A stretch of DNA of 44,760 bases. It comes from JBNKFQ01 sp050289385 (lineage in GTDB: Bacteria; Pseudomonadota; Gammaproteobacteria; Pseudomonadales; Porticoccaceae). The notes beneath the pieces are model-generated. The model saw only the letters and a list, made by a program, of their open reading frames with translations, did not search any database and had not been told where the DNA came from. Shown here one piece after another: positions 8,289-17,271 of this stretch; the first letter of the stretch is position 1; each line of letters opens with the position of its first letter. Where the stretch lies: NCBI GenBank assembly GCA_050289385.1, contig JBNKFQ010000164.1, positions 1-44,760 on the forward strand, given 5' to 3'. The position numbers and the translations under genes are program-made.

Positions 8289-8777
8289 ATGCTATCTGCT
8301 TACGATTTGCGCCATTTGATTATTCGAGACACTCTCAAACGCCTCGATGACTGGTCTCCCGCTGCTGAAAACCTGCTGCTCGGCACCGCCGCTCAGGAAT
8401 CCGGCCTGGGTAATGATCTGAAATCCGGTCGCATGCTCGGGCTTTGTCATATCTCCCCTCAAACTCACCAGGCGGTCTGGGACAAGTACCTGGTAAAAAA
8501 TCCGGATCTGGCGAGTCGCGTGCGTGGGCTGGCAAGCCAGCGCAGCTTTCTGAGCAATCCCCACGGCGAACTGGTTACCAACCTGATATACGCAACCGCT
8601 ATCGCGTGGCTGATATACAAGCGCTGCAATCAGGCACTGCCCGCCGAAAGCGATGTAAATGGGCTGGCGAAGTTCTGGCATCGCCATTTCCACGCCAAAG
8701 CTGCAGCCACAGAAGGCGATTTTGTCAATACCTGGAATCAATTACCGACAACAGCAGTGGAATCGATTGCGGCGTAA
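8289..8777 (+). CDS. Phage-like lysozyme/transglycosylase-fold protein
   Basis: The 162-residue protein resembles small conserved proteins from tailed phage genomes, which begin with a similar DLRxxVIRxTLxxLxxWSPAAExLLLGTAxxESGL pattern and continue with a PATH-xxW-like stretch. Here LLLGTAAQESGLG at about residues 29-41 includes a Glu-Ser pair like that of SLT-type lysozyme folds, followed by HISPQTHQAVWDKYL. No signal peptide is present. I recognise the phage affinity from memory of similar sequences, not from a search, and the enzymatic role is inference. No other phage gene is nearby. An AAGG sits 9 nt before ATG 8289. The stop codon is directly followed by a heptamer repeat. Confidence 0.6.
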   Translation: MLSAYDLRHLIIRDTLKRLDDWSPAAENLLLGTAAQESGLGNDLKSGRMLGLCHISPQTHQAVWDKYLVKNPDLASRVRGLASQRSFLSNPHGELVTNLIYATAIAWLIYKRCNQALPAESDVNGLAKFWHRHFHAKAAATEGDFVNTWNQLPTTAVESIAA

Positions 8778-8812
8778 TGGAAGTTGGAAGTTGGAAGTTG
8801 GAAGTTGGAAGT
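8778..8812. repeat. Heptamer tandem repeat (TGGAAGT x5)
   Basis: Five perfect TGGAAGT units begin at the base right after the stop codon of the phage-like gene. The unit matches the YGGAAGT array at 14-43. Confidence 0.95.
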
Positions 8813-8857
8813 AACAGAATTACATTAAACCGATTTCCTGGCAGTCGGTTTTGACGA

Positions 8858-10783
8858 TCAGTTTTGCGAGGCGCCCATTTTTTTTGTAAACGCTTCCGTT
8901 CGCACCTCTATTTCGTCCTGCAACTCAAACCAGAGAGCTTCCTGGCTTTGTAATGACGTTCTGAGATTGCCTTGTTCTTTCATCAGTGATGTCATTTGCG
9001 TGGAGGAATCCTGCCCGTAAAGCTCGGGGTCTGATAACTTCTGGTCAAGATCAGCCAATTGCTGCTGCCATCGCTCCATTTGTGTTTCGATTTGCCCGAG
9101 CTGCTTTTTTAATGGCTGTATACTTTCGCGAAATACCGCCTCCAGACGCTTCTTTTCCTTGCGCGGCATAACCTGGGCCAAAGACTGATCTTCCAAAGAA
9201 GTCGACACATCGGATTCAGCGGTCAATAAAATCTTGTGATAGTCCTCAAGATCGCCATCAAACGGAGCAACCTTGCCTCCTCGCACCAGATAAAATTCAT
9301 CCACGACGGTACTCAACAGATGACGGTCGTGGGAAACCAGCACTACAGCCCCCTTGAACGCCTGAATAGCAAAAACAAGTGCTTCACGCATATCAAGGTC
9401 AAGATGGTTGGTCGGTTCGTCCAGCAACAGCAAATTCGGCTTTTGCCACACAACCAGGGCCAGCGCCAAACGCGCTTTTTCGCCACCGGAAAACGGGGCA
9501 ACCGGAGCCAGCACCGTATCGCCGCGAAACCCGAATCCACCGAGGTAATTGCGCAATGCCTGCTCGCTGGCTTTCGGTGCCAGCCGTTGCAAATGAAGCA
9601 GCGGTGTCGCTTCGATATCCAGCGCTTCCAACTGATGCTGGGCGAAATATCCAATCGCCAGATTTCCACCTTGAGTCAGGTGGCCACTTTGTGGTTGCAA
9701 CAGCCCCGCCAGCAGTTTGATCAGCGTGGACTTGCCAGCGCCATTGCGACCCAGCAGACCAATACGAACACCCGGCTGCAAGTTCATTGCAATGCGTTCC
9801 AGCACCGTTTTTTCACCATAGCCTGCCATAACATTGTCCAGTGATATCAATGGCGAGCTAAGGGCTTCGGGTTCGGCAAACCGAAAATTAAAACCACTGG
9901 CCGCCACCAGGGCTGCTGTTGCCTGCAATTTTTCCAGGGCTTTTATTCGGCTTTGAGCCTGACGTGCTTTTGACGCTTTGTAACGAAAACGATCGATATA
10001 TTTTTGCAGGTGCGCGCGCTGCTTTTCCTGTTTTTCAAAAAGCGCCTGCTGCTGCGCCAAACGCCCAGCCCGTTGCTGTTCAAAGCCGCTGTAGTTGCCG
10101 GCATAGTAAAACAGTGTCTGATGTTCAATATGAACAACAGCGTCCACAGCACGATCCAGAAACTCCCGGTCATGGGAAATCAAAAGCAGTGTGCCAGCAT
10201 AACTCTTCAACCATTTTTCCAGCCAGTAAATCGCATCGAGGTCCAGATGGTTGGTCGGCTCATCCAGCAGCAATAATTCCGACGGGCACAGCAAAGCTCG
10301 CGCCAGATTAATCCGCATGCGCCACCCGCCAGAAAAGCTCGCAACCGTGCGTTGTTGTTCGTCGACAGAAAAACCAAGCCCATGCAACAACCGCCCTGCT
10401 CTGGCTTCCATGCTGTAACCGTCACACATGTCATAGTCGTGGATCAGTTGCGCAAGTTGCTCACCGGACTGACTGGCCTCGGCAGCGGCGATCTCTTGCT
10501 GTAAACGACGATATTCGGCATCAACATCTATTGTGTATTCAAGTACTGTCTTGTCCACCGCCGGAGTTTCTTGCGCCACAGCCGATATGCGCCATGCTGC
10601 TGGCAGGGAAACAGAACCGCTGTCTACATCAATTTCACCACGAAGCAAGGCAAACAGGGAAGATTTGCCGCAGCCGTTGGTGCCGACAAGCCCAACTCTC
10701 TGGCCGGGGTGAACCGTGACCGAGGAATCAAGCAGAAGTGGCTTGCTGCCGCGACGCAATTCGATGTTTTCGAGGCGTATCAT
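8858..10783 (-). CDS. yheS: ABC-F family ATPase, YheS-like
   Basis: Cytoplasmic ABC-F protein (641 residues) with two nucleotide-binding domains and no membrane segment. Members act on the ribosome. NBD1 has Walker A GTNGCGKSS, signature FSGGW and Walker B LLLLDEPTNHLD. A charged linker (about residues 235-310) precedes NBD2 with GRNGAGKST, FSGGEKAR and a second LLLLDEPTNHLD. A C-terminal coiled coil (about 540-635) is rich in Glu, Gln and Lys. Domain order and length fit YheS rather than EttA or Uup. It ends near the heptamer repeat and starts 41 nt after the ttcA stop codon. Confidence 0.92.
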   Translation of the reverse strand: MIRLENIELRRGSKPLLLDSSVTVHPGQRVGLVGTNGCGKSSLFALLRGEIDVDSGSVSLPAAWRISAVAQETPAVDKTVLEYTIDVDAEYRRLQQEIAAAEASQSGEQLAQLIHDYDMCDGYSMEARAGRLLHGLGFSVDEQQRTVASFSGGWRMRINLARALLCPSELLLLDEPTNHLDLDAIYWLEKWLKSYAGTLLLISHDREFLDRAVDAVVHIEHQTLFYYAGNYSGFEQQRAGRLAQQQALFEKQEKQRAHLQKYIDRFRYKASKARQAQSRIKALEKLQATAALVAASGFNFRFAEPEALSSPLISLDNVMAGYGEKTVLERIAMNLQPGVRIGLLGRNGAGKSTLIKLLAGLLQPQSGHLTQGGNLAIGYFAQHQLEALDIEATPLLHLQRLAPKASEQALRNYLGGFGFRGDTVLAPVAPFSGGEKARLALALVVWQKPNLLLLDEPTNHLDLDMREALVFAIQAFKGAVVLVSHDRHLLSTVVDEFYLVRGGKVAPFDGDLEDYHKILLTAESDVSTSLEDQSLAQVMPRKEKKRLEAVFRESIQPLKKQLGQIETQMERWQQQLADLDQKLSDPELYGQDSSTQMTSLMKEQGNLRTSLQSQEALWFELQDEIEVRTEAFTKKMGASQN

Positions 10784-10824
10784 AGTGTGTGGATAATCCG
10801 GTGATATAACGTTTTCGGCGTGAG

Positions 10825-11685
10825 CTACAAATTCACAATATCAATACGTTCAAACAAATTTTCATCTGTTTGTTCTCGCTCAACACGCAAATCCCTGAAA
10901 TCAAACAAGTCAGTATCTGCCAGTTGTGACGGCGCAACATTTTTAATACTGGCAAAAATAGTTTCTGTACGACCCGGGTTTTGCGTTTCCCACTCCCGCA
11001 ACATTTGTTTGATTACCTGTCGTTGCAAGTTTTCCTGCGAACCACAAAGATTGCATGGAATAATCGGAAATTCCTTCAATTCAGCGTACATCTGCAAATC
11101 GTCCTCTTTACAGTATGCCAACGGACGGATCACCACATTTTTTTTATCGTCGGATAATAACTTGGGGGGCATTGCTTTTAATTTACCACCGTAGAACATA
11201 TTCAGAAAAAGCGTTTCGATAATGTCGTCGCGGTGATGGCCCAGCGCTATTTTGTTGGCACCGATTTCGCAGGCAAACCCGTACAGGCTGCCCCGGCGCA
11301 AACGCGAACATAATCCGCACGTGGTTTTGCCTTCAGGTACAACCGATTTGACAATACTGTAGGTATCTTTTTCCAGAATATGAAACGGCACACCTGCACT
11401 GGACAGGTACTCGGGCAAAACATGCTCTGGAAAACCGGGCTGTTTCTGATCCAGATTGACAGCGACAATCTCAAAGTGGATCGGCGCACTCTGCTGCAAA
11501 TTCCGGAGAATATCCAGCATACACCAGGAGTCTTTACCCCCCGACAGGCACACCATAACGGTATCGCCGTCTTCAATCATATTGTAATCGGCAATAGCAT
11601 TCCCGACATTGCGACGCAATCGCTTCTGCAACTTGTTGAATTCAAGGCGTTCTTTCCGAGCGGCAATATGAGACATGAGTGACAC
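10825..11685 (-). CDS. ttcA: tRNA 2-thiocytidine synthetase TtcA
   Basis: Iron-sulfur enzyme that thiolates C32 of certain tRNAs using ATP. The PP-loop SGGKDS lies at residues 48-53, and two Cys pairs, Cys123/Cys126 (CGLC) and Cys211/Cys214 (CNLC), match the cluster and catalytic cysteines of the family. The 286-residue form begins at a GTG (11685); ATG 11676 is an equally possible start. It precedes the yheS-like gene on the same strand, with a 41-nt gap. Confidence 0.96.
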   Translation of the reverse strand: MSLMSHIAARKERLEFNKLQKRLRRNVGNAIADYNMIEDGDTVMVCLSGGKDSWCMLDILRNLQQSAPIHFEIVAVNLDQKQPGFPEHVLPEYLSSAGVPFHILEKDTYSIVKSVVPEGKTTCGLCSRLRRGSLYGFACEIGANKIALGHHRDDIIETLFLNMFYGGKLKAMPPKLLSDDKKNVVIRPLAYCKEDDLQMYAELKEFPIIPCNLCGSQENLQRQVIKQMLREWETQNPGRTETIFASIKNVAPSQLADTDLFDFRDLRVEREQTDENLFERIDIVNL

Positions 11686-11728
11686 GGTCTTCAGGTTTCA
11701 AGAGCGCGGTATTGTACGTTTTTTGGAC

Positions 11729-11750
11729 AAAAGTCGAAAGTGATAAGTCG
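11729..11750. repeat. Degenerate heptamer repeat
   Basis: AAGT recurs three times at exact 7-bp spacing (AAGTCGA, AAGTGAT, AAGTCGC) just upstream of ttcA. It looks like a decayed member of the YGGAAGT family at 14-43 and 8778-8812. Confidence 0.5.
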
Positions 11751-11804
11751 CACCGGGCATCCCGCCCATGAGACAGACGACAGCCGTTTCATCCCGAAAC
11801 GCAA

Positions 11805-11828
11805 AAGGGGTGCCGATCGGCACCCCTT
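11805..11828 (-). terminator. Intrinsic terminator after the DUF547 gene
   Basis: Perfect 10-bp stem AAGGGGTGCC/GGCACCCCTT around GATC, 26 nt past the DUF547 stop codon on the minus strand, followed by TT and a T-rich tail. It separates DUF547 from ttcA. Confidence 0.85.
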
Positions 11829-11854
11829 CATAACATACCCCCGTCTTTCAGGCT

Positions 11855-12673
11855 TCAGGGCGCATTCAGTGTCCAGTCGTTCTGATATTCAAATTTCCCC
11901 TGAAAGCCCAGCACATAAAGTGCCTTGCGGTCATCCACATAATGAGCAAACAGCTTCAACATGCCCTTGTTGTCTTTGGCAAAGTCGCTTCGATACCACT
12001 GAAAAATATGGGACAGACGCATTCGTCCCTTGCCCAGCCGGACAGCACGAGGATGATTGATAAAATCCCGTGCGGCCTGTTTAAGTTGCGCACGGATATT
12101 GCGACCTGTGAATGCTTCAGGCCGCAGATTGGGGCAGCCAAGACCACCGCAAGCCAGCGCAAAGTGCACTTTGTAATCTTTCCACAGGGGCCGCAAAATA
12201 CGGTGTTCGATATCGTTCAGACTCAACTTTTGTTCAAGTATCGTCACTGCGGCTTCATCCCATGGGCCATCAGCGCCCTGGCTATCAATATCGGTAATAT
12301 TTTTTACCGGGTAGTTATCCAGTACCTCTTGCACCACCACAGCGTTATACAAGTTAATCCAGTAGGCTTTTTGTTCATTTCGGTTATAAGTGCGAGGGTC
12401 CAGAGACTCCAGCGACCTGATATAATTGCGCAGTTGTTTTTTATCTTTCTGTTCCACTTCCGCATACCGAAACCGGTTAATCCCCGAGGGATGATTGGTA
12501 ACAACATACTTTGTTAACAATTCGCTCCACTTGCTGTGATCAACAATAGCCGTACTGTTTTGACTGGCGTCCCAAAAACTCCAGTACTGAGCCTTTTCTG
12601 CTGCACTGACAACCGCTGTACCAAGTGACAACGCAATCGCAATTATCCAGTGCTTTACAAAACCATGCTTCAC
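11855..12673 (-). CDS. Exported DUF547 domain protein
   Basis: Predicted periplasmic protein of 272 residues. The GTG at 12673 follows AGGAGG at 5 nt and yields a proper signal peptide (KHWIIAIALSLGTAVVSA, cleavage near AEKAQ). The upstream ATG at 12730 would add 19 non-signal residues. The DUF547 core (about residues 75-230) shows NRNEQKAYWINLYNAVVV, LNDIEHRILRP and VHFALACGGLGCPNL, with the conserved His and Cys of this family. The biochemical function is not known. It is transcribed divergently from bioA. Confidence 0.85.
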   Translation of the reverse strand: MKHGFVKHWIIAIALSLGTAVVSAAEKAQYWSFWDASQNSTAIVDHSKWSELLTKYVVTNHPSGINRFRYAEVEQKDKKQLRNYIRSLESLDPRTYNRNEQKAYWINLYNAVVVQEVLDNYPVKNITDIDSQGADGPWDEAAVTILEQKLSLNDIEHRILRPLWKDYKVHFALACGGLGCPNLRPEAFTGRNIRAQLKQAARDFINHPRAVRLGKGRMRLSHIFQWYRSDFAKDNKGMLKLFAHYVDDRKALYVLGFQGKFEYQNDWTLNAP

Positions 12674-12713
12674 AAACCCCTCCTTGCCAGTGCCATTGAA
12701 TACCGTGTTTCCA

Positions 12714-12743
12714 TTGTTAGCACTCCCCATGTTGTCCTACAAT
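12714..12743 (+). promoter_or_regulatory. Putative sigma-70 promoter of bioA
   Basis: TTGTTA (12714-12719) and TACAAT (12738-12743) are separated by 18 bp and lie about 30 nt before the bioA ATG. No BirA-type palindrome is evident. Confidence 0.5.
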
Positions 12744-12774
12744 CGCAACTTCCCAGCCTGTGACCAGCGAACCC

Positions 12775-14061
12775 ATGAAAACGCTAACCGCATCACAAAT
12801 CAAATATATCGACCAACACCACACTTGGCACCCCTATTCGTCCCTGACCAAACCAATACCCGCGTATCAAGTTGTGAGCGCGAATGGCGTGCGCATGCGC
12901 CTGGCAGATGGCAAAGAGCTGATCGACGGTATGTCATCATGGTGGTGTGTTATTCATGGCTACAATCACCCCGTACTCAATGCAGCAATCCAGCAACAGC
13001 TCAGCCAAATGGCGCATGTCATGTTTGGCGGTATCTGTCACGAACCTGCCGCGAGACTGGTCAAGACTCTGGTCGATATCACGCCACAACCGCTACAAAA
13101 AGTATTTTTGTGTGATTCCGGCTCCGTCAGTGTGGAAGTCGCGCTTAAAATGGCGATTCAATACTGGTATTCGCTCGGACAACCGGAAAAACGCCGCTTG
13201 CTCACGGTGCGGCAAGGTTACCATGGAGACACGTTTGGCGCGATGTCTGTTTGTGATCCTGTTACCGGAATGCACCATCTGTTTAAAGGTTCTTTTCCCC
13301 AACATCTATTTGCCGAAGCACCTCAGTGCCTGTTTGATGACGAATGGGACGAAAAATACATCGACGAATTCAACCAATTAATCAGCAACCATCAGCATGA
13401 ACTGGCAGCAGTTATTCTGGAGCCGATCGTTCAGGGCACAGGTGGTATGCGCTTTTATTCTCCCGAGTATCTGAAACGGGTACGCCAGCTTTGTGACCAA
13501 TATAATGTGCTGTTGATTGCAGACGAAATCGCTACCGGCTTTGGTCGCACAGGAAAACTGTTTGGCTGCGAATGGGCCGACATTTCCCCGGATATTATGT
13601 GTTTGGGTAAAACCATGAGCGGCGGTTATTTGACGCTGGCGGCAACTTTGTGTTCAGACAAAGTTGCCAGCGGCATCTGCGAAGGGGAAGCGGGTGTTTT
13701 TATGCACGGGCCAACCTACATGGGCAATCCGCTGGCCTGCGCTGTTGCCAATGCCAGCATTGAGTTGCTGATCAATTCCAACTGGCAAGCCAATATATGC
13801 CGAATAGAACGGGGATTGATCAAGGGGCTTGCACCTTGTTCCGAATTACCGGGTGTTGCCGATGTGAGGGTATTGGGCGCAATCGGGGTGGTCGAAATGG
13901 AAAATCCGGTAAATGTTGCGGAGATACAGCAACAGTTTGTCGCCGCAGGAATTTGGGTGCGACCATTTGGCAAACAGGTGTATTTGATGCCGCCATTCGT
14001 GATTTCCGACGATGACCTGGCGACCTTAACGCAAGCACTGGTAACGGTCATTTCAACTTGA
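12775..14061 (+). CDS. bioA: Adenosylmethionine-8-amino-7-oxononanoate aminotransferase
   Basis: PLP enzyme of biotin synthesis that converts KAPA to DAPA with S-adenosylmethionine as amino donor. Visible marks are HTWHPYSSL near the N-terminus, the substrate motif SSWWCVIHGYNHP, GYHGDTFG, the PLP-binding ADEIATGFGRTG, and the Schiff-base Lys in CLGKTMSGGY (about residue 279). The length of 428 residues from ATG 12775 is typical; an in-frame GTG at 12760 would add five residues. No other biotin genes are adjacent. The biotinylated OadA in the same window is one consumer of the product. Confidence 0.96.
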   Translation: MKTLTASQIKYIDQHHTWHPYSSLTKPIPAYQVVSANGVRMRLADGKELIDGMSSWWCVIHGYNHPVLNAAIQQQLSQMAHVMFGGICHEPAARLVKTLVDITPQPLQKVFLCDSGSVSVEVALKMAIQYWYSLGQPEKRRLLTVRQGYHGDTFGAMSVCDPVTGMHHLFKGSFPQHLFAEAPQCLFDDEWDEKYIDEFNQLISNHQHELAAVILEPIVQGTGGMRFYSPEYLKRVRQLCDQYNVLLIADEIATGFGRTGKLFGCEWADISPDIMCLGKTMSGGYLTLAATLCSDKVASGICEGEAGVFMHGPTYMGNPLACAVANASIELLINSNWQANICRIERGLIKGLAPCSELPGVADVRVLGAIGVVEMENPVNVAEIQQQFVAAGIWVRPFGKQVYLMPPFVISDDDLATLTQALVTVIST

Positions 14062-14110
14062 ATGCTCTCAGACGTGTTGACCGACTCCAAACGTGACAGC
14101 TTCTGAAACC

Positions 14111-14119
14111 TGCTATGAT
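14111..14119 (+). promoter_or_regulatory. Extended -10 promoter element of frmA
   Basis: TGCTATGAT, an extended -10 box (TGN plus TATGAT), lies about 30 nt before the frmA ATG. The -35 region is weak (GTGACA at 15 bp). Confidence 0.45.
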
Positions 14120-14149
14120 TATTTTTTTGTCTATCCGGGAGGGAAAACC

Positions 14150-15256
14150 ATGAAAACCCGTGCCGCTATCGCATTTGCCGCAGGCAAACCACTGGAAATC
14201 GCCGATGTCGACCTGGCTGGCCCCAAAGCGGGTGAGGTGTTGATTGAAATAAAGGCAACCGGGATTTGTCACACCGACGCCTTTACCTTGTCCGGCGATG
14301 ATCCCGAAGGTGCGTTTCCCGCCATTCTGGGGCATGAGGGTGCCGGTGTTGTAGTGGACGTTGGCGCCGGTGTCACTTCAGTAGCGCCGGGTGATCACGT
14401 GATTCCGCTCTACACCCCGGAATGTCGCCAATGCAAATTCTGCCTGCACCCCAAAACCAATTTGTGTCAAGCCATTCGCTCTACCCAGGGCCAGGGCGTC
14501 ATGCCCGATGGAACCAGCCGCTTCTCGCTGGATGGCAAACCCATTCTCCATTACATGGGCTGTTCAACATTCTCCAACTACACCGTACTACCGGAAATAG
14601 CGGTCGCTAAAATTCGCAAGGACGCCCCTTTTGACAAAGTGTGTTACATCGGCTGTGGCGTTACTACCGGAGTGGGTGCAGTCGCCTTTGATGCCAAAGT
14701 AGAGCCTGGAGCCAATGTGGTTATATTTGGCCTGGGCGGTATCGGACTCAATGTGATCCAGGGCGCCAGAATGGTAGGCGCTGACAAGATCATCGGTATC
14801 GATATCAATCCCGGCAAGGCAGAACTGGCCAAAAAGTTCGGCATGACCGATTTTATCAATCCGAAGAATGTCGAAAATGTCGTTGACACGGTTATTGAAC
14901 TGACTGATGGCGGCGCCGACTACAGTTTTGAGTGCATTGGCAACGTAAATACCATGCGTCAGGCGCTGGAGTGCTGCCACAAAGGATGGGGCGAATCCTA
15001 TATTATTGGCGTAGCCGGTGCTGGCCAGGAAATCTCCACGCGACCATTTCAACTGGTCACCGGCCGCGCCTGGAAAGGCACCGCCTTTGGCGGCGCGCGT
15101 GGACGCACAGATGTGCCCAAAATAGTCGACTGGTATATGAATGGCAAACTCAACATCGACGATCTGATTACCCACACCATGCCACTGGATGACATCAACA
15201 ACGCTTTCGATTTAATGCATAAAGGCGAAAGTATTCGTTCAGTTGTTTTGTATTAA
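14150..15256 (+). CDS. frmA: S-(hydroxymethyl)glutathione dehydrogenase
   Basis: Class III alcohol dehydrogenase that oxidises the glutathione-formaldehyde adduct with NAD+. The 368-residue protein shows catalytic zinc ligands Cys40 (GICHTD) and His62 (GHEGAG), the structural zinc cysteines 92, 95, 98 and 106, and the nucleotide-binding GLGGIG. ATG 14150 follows GGGAGGG at 6 nt; the open frame runs 19 codons further upstream without support. The fghA gene follows 13 nt later, so the two form a formaldehyde-detoxification operon. No FrmR-type repressor gene is next to it. Confidence 0.97.
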   Translation: MKTRAAIAFAAGKPLEIADVDLAGPKAGEVLIEIKATGICHTDAFTLSGDDPEGAFPAILGHEGAGVVVDVGAGVTSVAPGDHVIPLYTPECRQCKFCLHPKTNLCQAIRSTQGQGVMPDGTSRFSLDGKPILHYMGCSTFSNYTVLPEIAVAKIRKDAPFDKVCYIGCGVTTGVGAVAFDAKVEPGANVVIFGLGGIGLNVIQGARMVGADKIIGIDINPGKAELAKKFGMTDFINPKNVENVVDTVIELTDGGADYSFECIGNVNTMRQALECCHKGWGESYIIGVAGAGQEISTRPFQLVTGRAWKGTAFGGARGRTDVPKIVDWYMNGKLNIDDLITHTMPLDDINNAFDLMHKGESIRSVVLY

Positions 15257-15269
15257 TAGCGAGTATTCC

Positions 15270-16106
15270 ATGGACCTGATATCGGAAAACAAAAGCTTTG
15301 GCGGACAACAGCGCCGTTACCATCACACTTCAGCCACCTTGAACTGTGATATGAATTTTTCAGTTTATCTTCCACCTCAAGCACAAACTGAATATGTACC
15401 GGTCCTTTATTGGCTATCAGGGCTTACCTGTACGGACGAAAATTTCGTTCAAAAGGCAGGAGCCCAGCAATACGCCGCTCGGCACGGAATGATTATTGTT
15501 GCACCGGATACCAGCCCTCGTGGAGAAGACGTGCCGGACGATCCGGACAAGGCATGGGATTTTGGCCTGGGTGCCGGTTTCTACCTCAATGCCACACAAC
15601 AGCCATGGACCAGGCATTACCAAATGTACGACTACATAACAACCGAACTGACCGAACTGGTTGGCCGGCACTTTCCCGTCAAGTCAGATCGTACAGCAAT
15701 ATCCGGACACTCCATGGGTGGTCACGGGGCCTTGATCATTGCCCTCAAAAACCCGGATATATACCAATCCGTATCTGCTTTTGCTCCCATTTGTGCGCCA
15801 ACCCAATGCGCGTGGGGCAAAAAGGCTCTGAGCGGCTATCTGGGGAACGATACTGAACTTTGGCGACAATATGATACTGTTGAATTACTGGCTACGGAGC
15901 AGCCACAACTGTCGCTGCTGGTGGATCAGGGGGATTCCGACGAGTTTCTGGCAACGCAGCTTAAACCGGACCTGTTAAGGGCTGCCTGCGACAAATATCA
16001 TCACCCTTTACAGCTGCGCTTGCAGCAAGGTTACGACCACAGTTATTTTTTTATCGCGTCATTTATCGGTGAGCACATCGCCTTTCATGCCAATAACCTG
16101 AAATAA
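15270..16106 (+). CDS. fghA: S-formylglutathione hydrolase
   Basis: Serine esterase of the D family (278 residues) that hydrolyses S-formylglutathione to formate and glutathione, completing the frmA pathway. The nucleophile Ser lies in GHSMGGHG (about residue 147). The conserved YWLSGLTCTDENF and APDTSPRGE blocks are present, and the late Asp and His (VDQGDSDEF and GYDHSYFF) complete the triad. ATG 15270 comes 13 nt after the frmA stop; the upstream in-frame codons overlap frmA. Confidence 0.96.
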   Translation: MDLISENKSFGGQQRRYHHTSATLNCDMNFSVYLPPQAQTEYVPVLYWLSGLTCTDENFVQKAGAQQYAARHGMIIVAPDTSPRGEDVPDDPDKAWDFGLGAGFYLNATQQPWTRHYQMYDYITTELTELVGRHFPVKSDRTAISGHSMGGHGALIIALKNPDIYQSVSAFAPICAPTQCAWGKKALSGYLGNDTELWRQYDTVELLATEQPQLSLLVDQGDSDEFLATQLKPDLLRAACDKYHHPLQLRLQQGYDHSYFFIASFIGEHIAFHANNLK

Positions 16107-16169
16107 CGTACGGTTAGCATCTTGCAACAGACAATTGAAACGTCCGCTTCGAGCCAGGGCCTGTTAAGA

Positions 16170-17177
16170 TTAACCCAATTTCCTGATTCCAACCGCATTG
16201 CGCAATTTGGCAAGAAACGGCTGGCTGTACTCCCGTGCTCTTACCGCTCCTCGCTGCAAGGCATTTTCAATGTACTTCGGATTTTCCATCAATTCGTTGT
16301 AACGCTCGCGAGGTTCTCTCAATTCTTCATTAATCAATTCAAACAGTTGCTTTTTTGCCTCTCCCCAGGCAATTCCATTTTCATACTCCTTGCGCATGTA
16401 TAACGTTTGTTCCGGGGTCGCAAACGCACGCCATATCTGAAACACGGTTGAAGTGTCCGGGTCCTTCGGTTCACCAGGTTCGAGCAGGTTGGTTTTGATT
16501 TTGTTGATATGTTTGCGCAGTTGTTTCTCGCCCAAAAACAACGGGATGGTATTGCCGTAGCTTTTACTCATTTTGCGGCCATCCAGCCCCTGTAATACGG
16601 CAACATGGTCGTCCACCACGGCAGACGGCAACACAAAATGCTCGCCAAAATGATGATTGAAACGCTGTGCGATATCACGCGCCATCTCAACATGTTGAAT
16701 CTGGTCCTTGCCTACCGGAACTTTTTGGGCATTGAACATAAGCATATCTGCGGCCATAAGCACCGGATAACTGAACAGACCCATGGTTACACCAAAGTCA
16801 GGGTCTTCACCTTCCTCTTCGTTCGCCTGAACAGCTGCCTTGTAGGCGTGAGCCCGGTTCATAAGCCCCTTGGCAGTCATACAAGTCAACAACCAGGTTA
16901 ATTCCGTAATTTCATGAATATCGGACTGACGGTAAAACACAGCATTATCTGCATCCAGACCGAGAGCAAGCCAAGTTGCTGCTATTTCACGGGTGGATTG
17001 CTGCACTTGTTCCGGATCATGGCATTTGATCAGAGCGTGATAATCTGCGAGAAAAAAATAAGGCCGCACATCACTGCGCTGACTGGCTGCAATTGCAGGT
17101 TTGATGGCCCCGACATAGTTACCCAAATGCGGAGTACCGGTAGTCGTAATACCTGTTAATACGGTTTCAACAGTCAT
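16170..17177 (-). CDS. trpS: Tryptophanyl-tRNA synthetase
   Basis: Class I synthetase (335 residues) charging tRNA-Trp. The HIGH-type motif appears as TGTPHLGNYVGA near the N-terminus, and the KMSKS loop is intact in LDGRKMSKSYGN. The length and the C-terminal helical segment match the bacterial family, although GTPHLGN rather than GxLHLGN marks the less common TrpS subgroup. It is convergent with fghA, and its stop codon falls in a recurring AGGGCCTGTTAA motif. Confidence 0.96.
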   Translation of the reverse strand: MTVETVLTGITTTGTPHLGNYVGAIKPAIAASQRSDVRPYFFLADYHALIKCHDPEQVQQSTREIAATWLALGLDADNAVFYRQSDIHEITELTWLLTCMTAKGLMNRAHAYKAAVQANEEEGEDPDFGVTMGLFSYPVLMAADMLMFNAQKVPVGKDQIQHVEMARDIAQRFNHHFGEHFVLPSAVVDDHVAVLQGLDGRKMSKSYGNTIPLFLGEKQLRKHINKIKTNLLEPGEPKDPDTSTVFQIWRAFATPEQTLYMRKEYENGIAWGEAKKQLFELINEELREPRERYNELMENPKYIENALQRGAVRAREYSQPFLAKLRNAVGIRKLG

Positions 17178-17271
17178 TGATATTCAAAAAACCTTGTATA
17201 TGTTCCGACTTGTGAATTATTCAGAGTCCACCCTGGATAGCAAGGAATATATAAAGCGATTCCGTTCAGGC

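Noticed and set aside
8289..8777. Prophage remnant region
   Set aside because: Only one phage-like gene is present; no integrase, capsid, tail or attachment-site pair is seen around it.
14..8812. Possible CRISPR array from the short repeats
   Set aside because: The repeats are contiguous 7-bp units without unique spacers and no cas genes are nearby.
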